From the NCBI GenBank assembly GCA_003194525.1, contig NBIV01000356.1, positions 1 to 53,762 of the forward strand: a DNA stretch of 53,762 nucleotides. The letters run 5' to 3'. The notes beneath the pieces are model-generated. The model ran no database searches, had not been told where the DNA came from, and worked only from the letters and a program-made list of their open reading frames with translations. The translations under genes and the position numbers were made by a program. The stretch comes from Gracilariopsis chorda (lineage: Eukaryota > Rhodophyta > Florideophyceae > Gracilariales > Gracilariaceae). Positions 1 through 10,811 of the stretch are shown here, in pieces (positions within the stretch are counted from its first letter, which is position 1; every line of letters begins with the position of its first letter).

Positions 1-789
1 GTACTTGATCCTTTTCCCGATATTATCGGTTGTGTAGTGTGTATATGAACTACGCCCCACAATGTGGGTATAGACACGTGGGACACGGTTTTGGGTCATT
101 GGCGGTTGCCACAGTAGTGGATGTTGCCACGAAATGTGGAGTATTTTAGTTAATATTATTTATTATTTTCACACCCATTTCTGGGAAGCTAGTACTTAGT
201 GCGACGGCGCACTGCCGTCGCACCAGTAAACCTTCCCCAACAAGGGACCCCAACCTGGGGAATTGGCTCTAGTTGTTGCCGCTTGTGCGCGTTACTCTAC
301 TCCTCCTTGGAGGGAAACGCCGTAAACCACGGGACATCTAACCCCTTGCACATCTAAAGGACCCATCACTGGGAGTATAATTGTTCCAATTGCATTGGTG
401 TTTCGCCCTTTATAGGGATATTGTTACCGGCATCGCCGTTCGTCCCCGCCGCTCTCGCGACTCACTTCGCCCTCTCTTCCTCCTCTTCGCCCTTCCTTTT
501 TCCCCTTTTTAGGGTAGCACCTCCCGCTATCCGCGCCCTCGTGTGCGCATCCGCTCACACACCCCCACTTACCTGGAAACATACCTCTACTGAGGATTCA
601 CACCCCGCTCACGCGGATACCGATTCTTCCCCTTCACCTCCCTGCGCAAGTCGCGACAGGTGTCCCTGGTCTTACAAACCGGCTTCGCCGTGACACCTCT
701 GGGAGGGCTCTACCTAACTGGGTTCACCTCGTGAGAGGAAGATCCCGGACGTCTTTCGGTGTTTTTTCCCCTTTGGGCATTGCACCACA
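1..789 (+). repeat. Left (5') LTR of element A
   Basis: Matches 10814-11605 over its whole length, and its first ~445 bases match 52662-53104. With the two missing bases the LTR would run TG...CA, ending ...TTGCACCACA at 789. The region contains small inverted motifs and an internal C/T-rich stretch around 440-560. The open frame at 421-693 is only an LTR by-product: it has no ATG and the other copies do not preserve it. Confidence 0.92.
370..420 (+). promoter_or_regulatory. Possible LTR core promoter (TATA-like motifs)
   Basis: GAGTATAATT at about 373-382 and CTTTATAGGGAT at about 408-419 occur at equivalent positions in all three LTR copies (here, near 11190-11235 and near 53035-53085). 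LTR retrotransposons start transcription inside the 5' LTR, so a TATA-like box here is plausible. Transcription has not been shown. Confidence 0.3.
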
Positions 790-792
790 AAG

Positions 793-806
793 TGGTCTCC
801 CGACCT
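793..806 (+). other. Primer binding site candidate of element A
   Basis: TGGTCTCCCGACCT starts three bases after the LTR end. Primer binding sites begin TGG because they pair with the CCA end of a tRNA. The tRNA could not be identified by eye. Confidence 0.55.
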
Positions 807-894
807 AGAATCGGTTTTTGTTTTCCCTCTTACGAGGTTTGTTTTCATTCACTGGAAGTTCCGTGATCGTTTCCCGTCGTAACGGTATTTTCTC

Positions 895-3063
895 ATGTCG
901 AGAAATCCCTCCGATGCGGAGCCAGTGGTGACGCGTAGTCGCTCCCGCGACAACGCGGACACTTCCGAAGTTTCGGTTCGTACCCCGTATCCCTATACGG
1001 ACAAGTTCCAGCGGTGCTGGCGGCCGCTTCATCGCGGAATGTACCCCGAACCGGGAACCCCGGAACCTCCTTTTGCCCTCGTTATCACCCCCGCAGGGGA
1101 ATGCAGCATCGACTCCGGCTGTTGCCGCAGTGCCCCAGGCACCCCGGCCCGCTCCCGCTGTCGCGGCTTCAAGCCCCCGTGGAACGGGCGATAAACACCC
1201 CCCAGGGACTTCCCTGGAATCCCAGGTCCGCGCTCTGTGGACCGCCCATGACAACCTTGTAGGGGAACTAAAATCCCTCCAAGAGGTGGTCTTGGCAACC
1301 CCCGTAAAGGAGGTTGCCGAGGAACTCCGTATTTTACGGTCTGACGTCAACTCCGTGTTGGAGAGTTTGGGACAACCCGCCACCTTCATCGAAGGAGTTG
1401 AAGCCCGATTTGATCGGATAGGTGCCCGCCTGGAGACGCTGGAGCAGTTCGTCCTCATGGACAAACCATCCCCGGATGATCCGGTAAACGAGGCATCGCA
1501 CAACGACCTGCTTGCTGGAAGAAGAAACGCCGTCATCGACGGAAAAAACCACCGAAAATATTCGGACTCCGATTCTTCGACATCGTCGGACTCATCCCGA
1601 AAGCATTCGGTTAGCTCGAGCTCCTCGGACTCCCCGACTCGGAGGACGAGAAGCGAGGCTACTCCTCCCGCTCGAAGGGTCATCGGCCACTGAAAGTGTG
1701 ATCCGAACCCGCCAGAAGAGGAGAAGACACCCCGATCTCCGGGAATTGAAACCGACAAACCCGGATTACCGGAAGCTTTTATCATACCGGTACTACCGGC
1801 TCGAAGATTCGTCACTTGGACGTACGCCCCGTGGTACGGGAAAGGTGCGAGAATGCATTAGCGAATGTAGCTCTCGCTCCGCAACCATTTTTTTTACTGG
1901 AGAGGATCCAGTCCTGGTACTGGATTTCTTATCCCGCTTCGTAGCGGAGGCCGATATCCTCGGTATGAATGAGGACAAGCCTATTTGTCTTTACCTTATT
2001 TCTTACGGGGAGTGGCGGAGGACCAATACAACTCTGTCAGAGAATCTTCTCGTGCCTCCGAGGGAGGGGTTACTTCCTGGCCGGAAGCTGTGCAGTATCG
2101 TCTGCGCTCCTACGCCACCAACTCCGCTATTCAGCAGGCTATCCTCGCTTTGCAAGATACACGCCAGCGTGCTGGAGAGACCGAGACCGATTACTCGGTG
2201 CGCCTTAACAAGGCTTTCCACAGATGTGGTAACGTATACCCCGCTGGGGAGCGCAGTACCATGTTCATCGATGGTCTTGACCCGGCAATCCGGAGTTTAG
2301 TTACCGTTATCGGGAGCACAAGCGGAGGATCACCTATCTCGAGCTGGTCCAACACGCTCGAGCGGAAGGTGATGCACCTCGTGCAAGAACTCCGAACAAT
2401 CGGTCAAAATCCGCCAAGGAGTTGTTGCTGGAAAGCGAAGCTTCCTCACTCCCGCTCACTGCGGATGGGAACCCTGGACAGGGATTTGATACCGTGCATT
2501 TAGTGCAGGGGGATGGTGTGTCGATACCTACCAGTGATTTGCCGTCAACGACGGAGATGACCCGTGATACTGGAACAGAAGATCCCGTTCTATCCGGTTG
2601 TAACGGTCGGGTCCAACCCCAACGACTCCCGTTTTCAAACGGTCAATCCCGTTATCAACGGCCTGGATGGACTGACACCCGCCCTGCGGTTCGCTTCTCC
2701 GATACTCGGAATAATAATCCGCGTGTCGCGGTGTTGGCTTTCATTTGCCACCTATGTTATGCCCATGGCCATACCTCCCGTCAGTTTATCTGCTCACTGA
2801 AGGATATGGCCAAGGTGGTGGCAAATTATGAGGCCCTCACTCCAGAGGACAAACGTTCCGTCCCGACGGCTTCCTACCTCCGTACTAAAACGGACTTTTC
2901 CCATGCCCTACCACAGACCCCACGTGCGCGGCAAGCTTCATACACCCCGATTCGGGAGATCACGCAACCATACGTTGCAACCCCCGCTTATGCGGATAGA
3001 AACCCCGTCAACGGGATGAAGCACTCGTTGTCGAGGAAACCAACCCACCGCCGAAGGCGGTAA
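895..3063 (+). pseudogene. gag: gag of element A, frame-disrupted
   Basis: Gag-like translation can be followed across all three forward frames: from the ATG at 895, then a frame open to 1693 with a helical, Glu/Leu-rich segment at about 1220-1460, then a Ser/Asp/Arg-rich linker, then a capsid-like segment at about 1840-2370, and finally a tail to 3063. A zinc-knuckle-like motif lies near 2748-2797 (spacing C-x2-C-x4-H-x6-C; the usual last spacing is x4). At least four frame changes are needed to connect the parts, so this copy cannot make an intact Gag. Gag normally forms the virus-like particle and packages the RNA. Confidence 0.75.
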
Positions 3064-3085
3064 ACTAACTGAGGGAGTCTCCCCT

Positions 3086-6000
3086 TTGGGAGAGGCGTCC
3101 TCAAAAACGAGGCTGTTGGCGCCCGAGGCGTCCTCTCCTCGCTCCCTGGTGAAAGTCCTCTCGAGGAAAGACAGCGCTGACGCGGACTCTGCGCACCTCG
3201 GTGTGTTGCGTCGCCCGTGGATACAGAGTAAAAATCCCCGGATTCCCGGTAGAGTCTTGGTCTTGGCCAAGCGCAATTACGAGGTCTATGCCGACCTTGG
3301 CCTTGATCGCCAGTTTATGGTGAGGTTTCTCACCGTCCTGGATACAGGCGCAGGCCCGAACTTTGTTGTGGAATCATTGTTACCCCCGCTTGTGCGGTCG
3401 CGCATCCGCTCTGACGCGGTCCCCGACATTTCGGATGCGAACAACAATCCGTTACAAACGGTGGGCACAGTGGACATCGTCGTGAGACTTGGTACCTCTG
3501 TGGTGAAGTTGGACTTCATCGTTTGCCGTTCATTGGCAGCACCAGTCATACTGGGATGTGATTACTGCGACAGATTTGTCGACGCAATCAGGCCCCGCCT
3601 CAGGCGTGTAGAACTTGACGACGGATCGTCGGTTCCGATTGTTCGCCGCCCGCTAAAGCGGTCCTCTCGGAAACAAGTTCCGCTCCCTGCTGCGCAGGAA
3701 CCACCGCCCGCGTCCCGCGAGTCCACCAAGCTCCGCGTCGCTGCCTCGGTTTCTATACCGCCTGAGTCCCAAGTCTGGGTGCAGGTATATTCCCGTCAAC
3801 ACGATCTTCGGGTTATACAACCCCTCGCCTCGTTGTACGAGAAATCCCAGCTGGCGCTGGCTAATGGAATTGTCTCCATTTTCCAGGATGTTCCTTTCCG
3901 GATATTGGTTGCCAACCTTGGCAAACACCCCCAGTATCTGGTAAAACACCAAGTAATTGGGAGTGTAACCCCCCATCCTATGGGAATGCTGCCAACGAAG
4001 ATGACAGCCGCCGATGTACTCGGAGGTACCACCTCTTCTGAGGAGTACGCCCCGCCGTCCGAAGACGTCAAGTCTAAGGATGGGGAGGAAACCGCTACTT
4101 CAGCGTCGAACACACCGAGTAACTCGGAATTGCGAACCACACCTGTTCCACAGGACAATGCTCCATCGAGCAACGACCGGATTGATCCGGAAAAGGCACT
4201 TCAAGCGCTGGACTTCAGCCACGTGCCAGAGTCGCACCGCGACAAACTCCGTACAATGTTACGGGAATTCACCACAATGTGGGATGGCTCGCTTGGCGAG
4301 ATTAATGCAACGGAACACCGGATCGATTTATTCCCCGGTGCGCGACCGGTTGCACAACCCCCTTACAGGGCAGGTGCGAAAGCTCGGGAAGAGGAGCAGT
4401 CCCAAGTGGACAAGATGCTCCGCGCAGGTGTGATTGAGCCCGCTCAATCACCCTGGGCATCCCCAGTTGTACTGGCTTTAAAGGCCGACGGAACCTGGAG
4501 GTTCTGTGTCGACTACCGCCGGCTCAATGCCGTGACTGTTAAGGACACGTACCCTATCCCTCGTATGGACGAGTGTATTGACTCCCTTGGAGACGCCACC
4601 GTTTTCACGGCCCTCGATGCCAATTGGGGATATTGGCAAGTACCTGTCAGACAGGAGGATCGCGACAAAACTGCATTCACCTGCCATGCAGGAACGTACC
4701 GCTTCAAGCGGATGCCATTTGGGTTAACCAATGCCCCGCCACCTTTCAGCGTGCAGTAGATATTCTACTCAAACGCTTTAAGTAGCGGAGTTGTCTGGTC
4801 TACCTTGATGATATTATCATCTTCTCCAACTCGTTGGATGACCATCTCACTCACGTCCGAGACGTGCTGACCGTACTCCGCGATGCGGGAATTACCCTCA
4901 AGTTGAGGAAATGCGAGTTTTTCACAGATACTGTGAAGTATCTGGGTCACATTATCCGTCCTGGACGGTTAGCGATCGAGAAAGCTCGAGTCAAATCCCT
5001 CGTTGAGGCGAAAGAGCCCCGTCCTCAAACGGAACTGCGCTCCTTTCTCGGGCTGGTCAACGTCTATTGACGGTTTATCCCGAACTTTTCGGATACCGCG
5101 GCGCCCCTGAACGCGTTGTTGCGAAAGGGGAACCTCCCAAAACTGGGAACATTTACGCCCGAGCAATCGGAAGCCTTTAACTCCTTGAGGGAGGCTGTCA
5201 CATCAGCACCAATCCTACATCTCCCAAAACTTGGGTTGCCATACTCCGTAGATACGGACTCGAGCGACTAGCAAGTCGGGTGTGCTCTTTTTCAAACCAC
5301 CCCGAGGGGAACGACATCCAATTGGTTATTGGTCGCGATCGCTCACTGTCCATGAGCGGAACTACTCCGTATCGGAGAAAGAGTGCCTCGCCGTCGTATG
5401 GGCGATGACCACTCTGCGCCCCTACCTTATGGGAGTTCACTTCACCGTGTACACTGATCATTCCTCATGGAGGTGGTTGATGAATATCTCCGACCCGTCG
5501 GGACGCCTCATGCGCTGGAGACTCCGCCTCGCGGAATATGACTTCCAAGTCATTTATAAAAAGGGCACGCAAAACACCCAAGCTGACGCCCTGTCGCATT
5601 TACCCACAAGTGGGGAAGCACTCCCAACGGAGGATGATGAAGTCCCATGTTTCATGGCCATAGACCCGGATTATCCGGGATGTGCCGTCGAGGCTGGGCC
5701 AGAAAACTGGGACGAAGATGCTGACTTTGACGACCTACTCGCATCGCGAGATGAATCTGAGAACCCGTTACAGGGAAACTTTGTACCGGTATCACCGGAA
5801 GAAATGATCCGAGAACAATTCGGCGACCCATTCTGTACGAGGATTCGTGCCCGTATCAACGGTGGTGAAGATCTCCCTTTCGGGGTAAACGACAAAGGCT
5901 ACCTCGTAAGGAAGGTCGAAGCCCGCCCACAGATTGTGGTACCACATTCCCTGCAATCGCGGGTGTTACATCTATCACACTACGCCCCCATTGGAGGTCA

Positions 6001-8560
6001 CCCAGGTGGGAGGAAACTCTACCTAACCCTGCGAAGGGATTTCTATTGGCCCGCAATGGCGGTGGATTGCTACGCAACTGTGCGGTTTTGTAGCGAATGC
6101 GCGAAGAATCGCGTCAAACTCCGCAAAAATGCGAAGAAGATGAAACTATTCCCCGCAAGGGCGCCGCTCGAGTCTATCGCGATCGATATTCTCGGACCAC
6201 TACTCACCAAGAAACGTGGAAACAAGTTTCTACTTGTCGTTACCGACCGCTTTTTTAAGCTGGTACGGACTGTCCCTCTTCGGAGGATAACCGCTCTCAC
6301 GGTGGCCCGGGCTCTGGTGACGCACTGGATTTTCGTCTACGGTCCTCCTGTGGAGGTGCTCTCCCATAACGGGAAACAGTTCGTGAGCAAGTTCTTCCAG
6401 GATGTTTGTCTCATCCTGGATGTCAAGAACTTGTTCACGACTACCTACCACCCCCAGTGTAATGGGCAAGTTGAACGGTTTAACCGGACGTTACTCGCGG
6501 CGTTACGTTCCTACGTCGCAGACCACCCAAAGAACTGGGACATGTACGCTGATGCGGTAACCTACGCTTACAATACGCAGGTACACCGGACTACCAGAGT
6601 TTCGCCATTCGAGTTGGTTCTATCTAGAACACCCCTGCCTGTGGCGCTGGAACCCCAAGCTACCTTGGACAATTTCCCATCTGTGGGTATCTACCGGCAG
6701 CAATGGAAGCAATGGCTTTCCAAGCTGGTCCCCGCTGCGCGGATGTCGATGGCACGGGCCCAAGCCGCTTACAAGCGGGATTTTGATGCTCGCTTGCGAG
6801 GGAAACCGTCGCCGATTCGGGCGAATAACTACATTTTCATAAGGAAGGAGTACTAAAACCCGGAACGGGAGAAGTGCCATAAACTCTCGCCTGTGGCGGA
6901 TGGACCATTCAAGGTCATCTCTGTGAACACCGACACTGTCGTGGTAGAGATGGGCGACACGCACGAACGGATCTCCCGTGATCGTGTTGTCCTTGCCCCT
7001 CCTCTCTCGTCAGAGGTGGTCCTGGATCCAGGCAACCCCGTTTCTATGGACTCTGCAACACCGGAATCATCCGGGAGTACTAGGCCTACGGTATTACCAC
7101 ACCCCAGCCGGGGACTCTCAGACCTACCGACCCTGTCGGACTCACCGGCTCAGCCGGGTAATTCGGACCTCTCAGCGACCGCCTCTACCACGGCTGCCCC
7201 ACTGGCGCGCATTTATACCCGCCAGGCGGGGAATTTTATCCCTTATCCCGCCGCTCCGTCTAAGGAGGGGGAGGAGAACACTCGTTTTCGAGGAACGATA
7301 TCGCCGTCGCAACGGGAAACACACCGTAACATACGGAACACTGACCGTGGAGCACGGAGTATGTCACGCGAAACTAATCCCCCGTTCTCGGGCAGTGAAC
7401 TGCAACAGGAAGCAGACGCGCAGGCCTCGCAAAAGCGGCAAATACACCGTTTGTCATGGGAAAACGAGAAGCCTCCCTCCAATACCGCAACAGCGGAAAT
7501 GCAATCGCCCGATCCATCCCCGGAGGCATCGCCACAAACGCGGGAAATATACCGTGCCACACGGGAAGTTGAAGCGCAACTACCGCACACCCCTGTCAGG
7601 GAAGGATCCCCGATACGGGAGTATGGTGAAGATTGCCCCCAATCCCCTGAGCAGAGGGATGCATCGAAGCCGCCATTGGCGGAAGCCCCCGCGGAGAAGA
7701 GGCGTCCAGATACGCCAGCCTCACAGGGAAATACCCACACCCCTCTTGGGAAAAAAGGCAGCCAAGCCGCAGTCGAAGCTTCAGGCCCTGGCGCGCAAGC
7801 GCCGGAAACGCCTCCCGTCGTCAACGGAATCGAAGCCCCTGCTCCGGGGAATAATTTGCGCCCACCCCCGCAACGCTGCGGCGAAGAACCGAGGAACTCG
7901 GGAAAAACGCGCGCCATCGCACGGTCGAAACCGGTCGTACCGGACGCTGCTCCTCCTCATAGAGATGGTGCACCGCGCTTAGCGGCAATTCCCCTGAGAA
8001 GGGTGTCATCGGCACCTGCCCGGCACCCCCCAAAGGGGAATTTTGACCAAAATACCGGTGTCCCGGAGTTAGCCCCAGGCAACCCGTCAGTAACCGGGGA
8101 CACCACGGCGTGGCCAGAACGTATAGTGCAGAGCGCTCGTGCACCTGGCAGGGAGGCGGAACGCTTACCAATCACCGTGTCGCACGGGACCCCGCAGGGG
8201 ATGTCGCAAACGCCGTTCCCGCATACGCGGCAAAGACCCCGCAAGCTCGCGGTTCGCGAAGAAGACCGCACTCGCGGAGTTCAAGTCCCCCGCTGGTTGG
8301 CGGTTCGGCCGGCCTACCGTGAAGACGGGAACAACGACACCCCTCTGGGGAACGACTTGCCGGTGAAAAACGTGACGCCACACACCCTCTTGAGGGATAT
8401 TTTCCCGCATGAGCAGCGGCCACTAGGACAGCGCACGGCAACGCCAGAGACATCGCCGACAACCCGGATGGAGGGCAATATACCGCACAGCGCACAGCCC
8501 TCGCAAGGGATACAACCACCACCCGGCACGGCCGGCAGGTCTACGAACGAGAGTTCGTAG
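3086..8560 (+). pseudogene. pol: pol of element A: protease, RT, RNase H, integrase, long Pro-rich linker
   Basis: Retropepsin motif LDTGAG is near 3340. Reverse transcriptase runs from about 4300 to 5070, with FCVDYRRLNAV and YLDD. RNase H (TDHSSWRWLM near 5455) and integrase follow, with an HHCC zinc domain near 5970-6110 and a DDE core at 6160-6480. Lesions are: a one-base deletion near 4738, TAG 4783-4785 just before the YLDD segment, TGA 5068-5070, TAG 5269-5271, a frame change near 5300, and TAA 6854-6856. The second catalytic Asp of the integrase is His (codon 6365-6367). A frame open from before 6893 to 8560 continues past the integrase as an unusually long Pro/Ser/Arg-rich linker. 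The enzyme is dead in this copy. Confidence 0.9.
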
Positions 8561-8751
8561 TAGACCGACTTGTCGGACACACCTGGGACCAGGATGGTAT
8601 TCTACAATACCGCGTCCGCTGGTACGGGTATGACCCCAGTGGGGATACGTGGGAGCCAGTGGAACACCTCCCACGATCGCAGGTCGTGCGATACCACCGT
8701 CAAACGGGAACTGCAGCCCCAGCCACGCTGGTTAATGCCCAAGTCGGGTAA
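8536..8751 (+). pseudogene. Chromodomain at the C-terminal end of element A pol
   Basis: In the first forward frame this segment reads as a typical chromodomain: VYEREFVVDRLV, then YRVRWYGYD, then DTWEPVEHL, and a closing helix RSQVVRYHR, ending at TAA 8749-8751. The aromatic cage positions (Y, W, W) are present. Chromodomains in chromoviruses bind modified histone tails and direct integration to heterochromatin. The preceding linker is in a different frame, so one frameshift near 8530-8560 separates the domain from pol in this copy. Confidence 0.85.
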
Positions 8752-8938
8752 CGTTGCCGCGCGAGCGGAGCGCAGGAAGAAGGGATAGCAAGGGAAAGTC
8801 CGTCCAAGACGGGGAAGTCTAATTGGAAATCACCGTCCGAGACGGGAAAGTTTACCTAGTGGAGCAGCAAGCTCCATACTACACTACACTAACTGGCATA
8901 GCCAGGGAAAGGAGAACCAGGAAACTGGACTAGAGGTT
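8752..8938. other. Spacer between chromodomain and antisense ORF
   Basis: Short purine-rich stretch with repeats of the type GTCCGAGACGGGAA (near 8800 and 8835). The sense pol and the antisense ORF converge here, so both transcripts would have to end in or near this 190-base interval. No clear terminator was seen. Confidence 0.4.
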
Positions 8939-10726
8939 TCACTCACCCCCATCGTCCGGGGCGTAACCACCAGCGAGGCGGTAGGCCAACGCGTCCGCCA
9001 TGGTGGTGACATCCCCCGATACCTCGGCAGCGCTCAGACCGGCACCCCGGAGAAAACGTGCGATGATCTCGTTTTCATTGGCCGTCACCCCGCTGGGGGT
9101 AGAAGGTCTGGCACTTGCCGCCGAATGGTCAGCAGCCGGCTCGGCCGGAGATATCCCCTCTGGGAAAGCTTCCGCGCTAGCGCCGGTTTCCTCTACGTCC
9201 ATCTCCCCGGGTTCTTCCGGTTCGTTATCGACCATTGGGTCATCCCCGCCGTATGCGCGGTAGTAGTCGTCAGAATCGACGTACCCTACAGGGTGGTCTT
9301 CCGGCACATGCCGGGGCGTATCGCGAAGCTCGCACGCCTCCTCGGAGGAAATTTCCTGGAACTCCCATGGGTCGAAGTAGATAAAATCCCCCGCAAGGGC
9401 GGTGTTTCTACGCAGTCCCGGACCACCGGTGTTACCGCTGCCGCCATCCAGACGACCGCTTTGCTCCAGCGGGACCTCACTCCAGCTAACGCTGTCGATG
9501 TACCCAAGTAATTGGAGGACCTCTTCATTGTTGGCCTGGCCCCCGAGGGGGATGCGAAGATCCAAATTGCGGATCGCTGCCCGCACACGCGGTGGAAGGA
9601 ACCAGAGACGAAACTGGTCGTACGCCTCGTTGAGGATATAAGCTGCAGCGTGGGCCGCCCACTCCGTAACCACTACGGACCACAACCCCGACCGGGGATC
9701 CTGCATGAGCAGCGAACCGAGGTACGTAAGTACCGGCGGGAGTTCTATGTAGCACCCCCGGCAGGCTCCATGGAAGCGCCACCACTCGGGGAGTGCTACA
9801 TACCGACCTAGTCGGTGAGGCGGCGCAATCCGCTCCATCTCTACGTTCTGGTACAGGATGAAATACCCGAATCGGGATCGCCAACGCCGCTCGTAGCGGA
9901 TGAAGTTTTGGAGAAAGTTGGACCGGTATTGCCGGGGAAGATACCTGAACTCCGCCCGAATAATCGGTCGCTCCCAACAAAGGGCTTCTTGCCGCGCTGC
10001 GGGGAAATTCCTCCAAGCGAGTGTCTCGAGGCGGAACAGGTTGTCGCCGTATCCGATCTCCCCGCGAGTGCGGAAGTGGCTAATGTCGAAGCCGAACTCC
10101 GGTGGGACCGGTACATCGAATGGAGCCCAGCTCTGCCGTTGGTATGCCATGTGCGTCAACGTTGTCTGCGCAGCAGCGACGGTCTCGCCCGAATTCCTTC
10201 GGAGGTGGTGACGCGGAATCGCAATCCGGTGACGCCAATCCCACGATGTGGTGACTGCTCTGGGCAGATCCCCCGGAAGGGTGTCTGAGCCATCCGCATA
10301 AGCGGTGACCAATCCCTCATTGAGGACAGCGACCGGGTGAAACCACGGGGCAAGGCGCAGGCGCGACGCGTGATTCCGATTCATTGGGTTGAGCTTCACC
10401 AGGGTGTTGTAGGTTGGCCAATTGAACGCCGGAGCGGTTCCGGAGGACACCACCGAAGGTGGTAGTGCGAAGGGATGTTCGGCTGCAGCAGCCATACTCC
10501 CCGGTTGTACCGGATGTCGATCGCCCTGAGGCAAGGGACCTGACCGGAAACCGGTGGTGTATCGCCCGAGAGGCCTCGGAGGTTGGCTGTGGTCGTTGAT
10601 GTTGTTGTCGTCGTTCATTTCTCCCTTGTCGAGGGTGGCTGTTGTTGTCGTTTGTGCGCTCGGTGACTCTGGTGCAGAGGGATTTAACGGAGAACCGGAG
10701 ACAGAGCACGCGCTTTTATCACCCAT
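8939..10726 (-). CDS. Antisense ORF (595 aa) of element A, function unknown
   Basis: An uninterrupted ATG-started frame on the strand opposite gag-pol, ending about 90 bases inside the 3' LTR. I do not recognise the family. Residues 1-90 are low complexity (Thr, Asn, Pro). Residues ~95-410 look like a folded domain rich in Trp, Arg and Tyr, with runs such as ALPEWWRFH and LWSVVVTEWAA. Residues ~430-530 are strongly acidic, and the tail is Ala/Gly-rich. No membrane segments or known catalytic motifs were seen. A homologous ORF, with about nine in ten residues identical over the central region by eye, lies in the second copy at 50968-52574. Sense gag-pol in the same element is heavily damaged while this frame is open. 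Antisense genes near the 3' end are known in some plant Ty3/gypsy elements and in deltaretroviruses, but homology to those is not claimed. Confidence 0.75.
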   Translation of the reverse strand: MGDKSACSVSGSPLNPSAPESPSAQTTTTATLDKGEMNDDNNINDHSQPPRPLGRYTTGFRSGPLPQGDRHPVQPGSMAAAAEHPFALPPSVVSSGTAPAFNWPTYNTLVKLNPMNRNHASRLRLAPWFHPVAVLNEGLVTAYADGSDTLPGDLPRAVTTSWDWRHRIAIPRHHLRRNSGETVAAAQTTLTHMAYQRQSWAPFDVPVPPEFGFDISHFRTRGEIGYGDNLFRLETLAWRNFPAARQEALCWERPIIRAEFRYLPRQYRSNFLQNFIRYERRWRSRFGYFILYQNVEMERIAPPHRLGRYVALPEWWRFHGACRGCYIELPPVLTYLGSLLMQDPRSGLWSVVVTEWAAHAAAYILNEAYDQFRLWFLPPRVRAAIRNLDLRIPLGGQANNEEVLQLLGYIDSVSWSEVPLEQSGRLDGGSGNTGGPGLRRNTALAGDFIYFDPWEFQEISSEEACELRDTPRHVPEDHPVGYVDSDDYYRAYGGDDPMVDNEPEEPGEMDVEETGASAEAFPEGISPAEPAADHSAASARPSTPSGVTANENEIIARFLRGAGLSAAEVSGDVTTMADALAYRLAGGYAPDDGGE

Positions 10727-10770
10727 TTCCGTCTGGGAATCCTCCGCGTCCGCGGTCGTTTTCTCGTCTT

Positions 10771-10811
10771 AGGGGGGGATATGAAGTGCAACGCGCTCAG
10801 GGAGGGATTCC
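10771..10811 (+). other. Polypurine tract region of element A
   Basis: A run AGGGGGGGA at 10771-10779 and AGGGAGGGA at 10799-10807 precede the 3' LTR. Both are kept in the second copy before 52660. One of them probably primes plus-strand DNA synthesis; the one nearer the LTR is the better placed. Confidence 0.45.

Noticed and set aside
421..693. Protein of 90 residues in the LTR
   Set aside because: Starts at a TTG, has low-complexity composition, and the frame is not maintained in the right LTR.
6978..7982. Separate 334-codon Arg-rich protein
   Set aside because: Overlaps the linker of pol in another frame. The frame continuous with the integrase is preferred.
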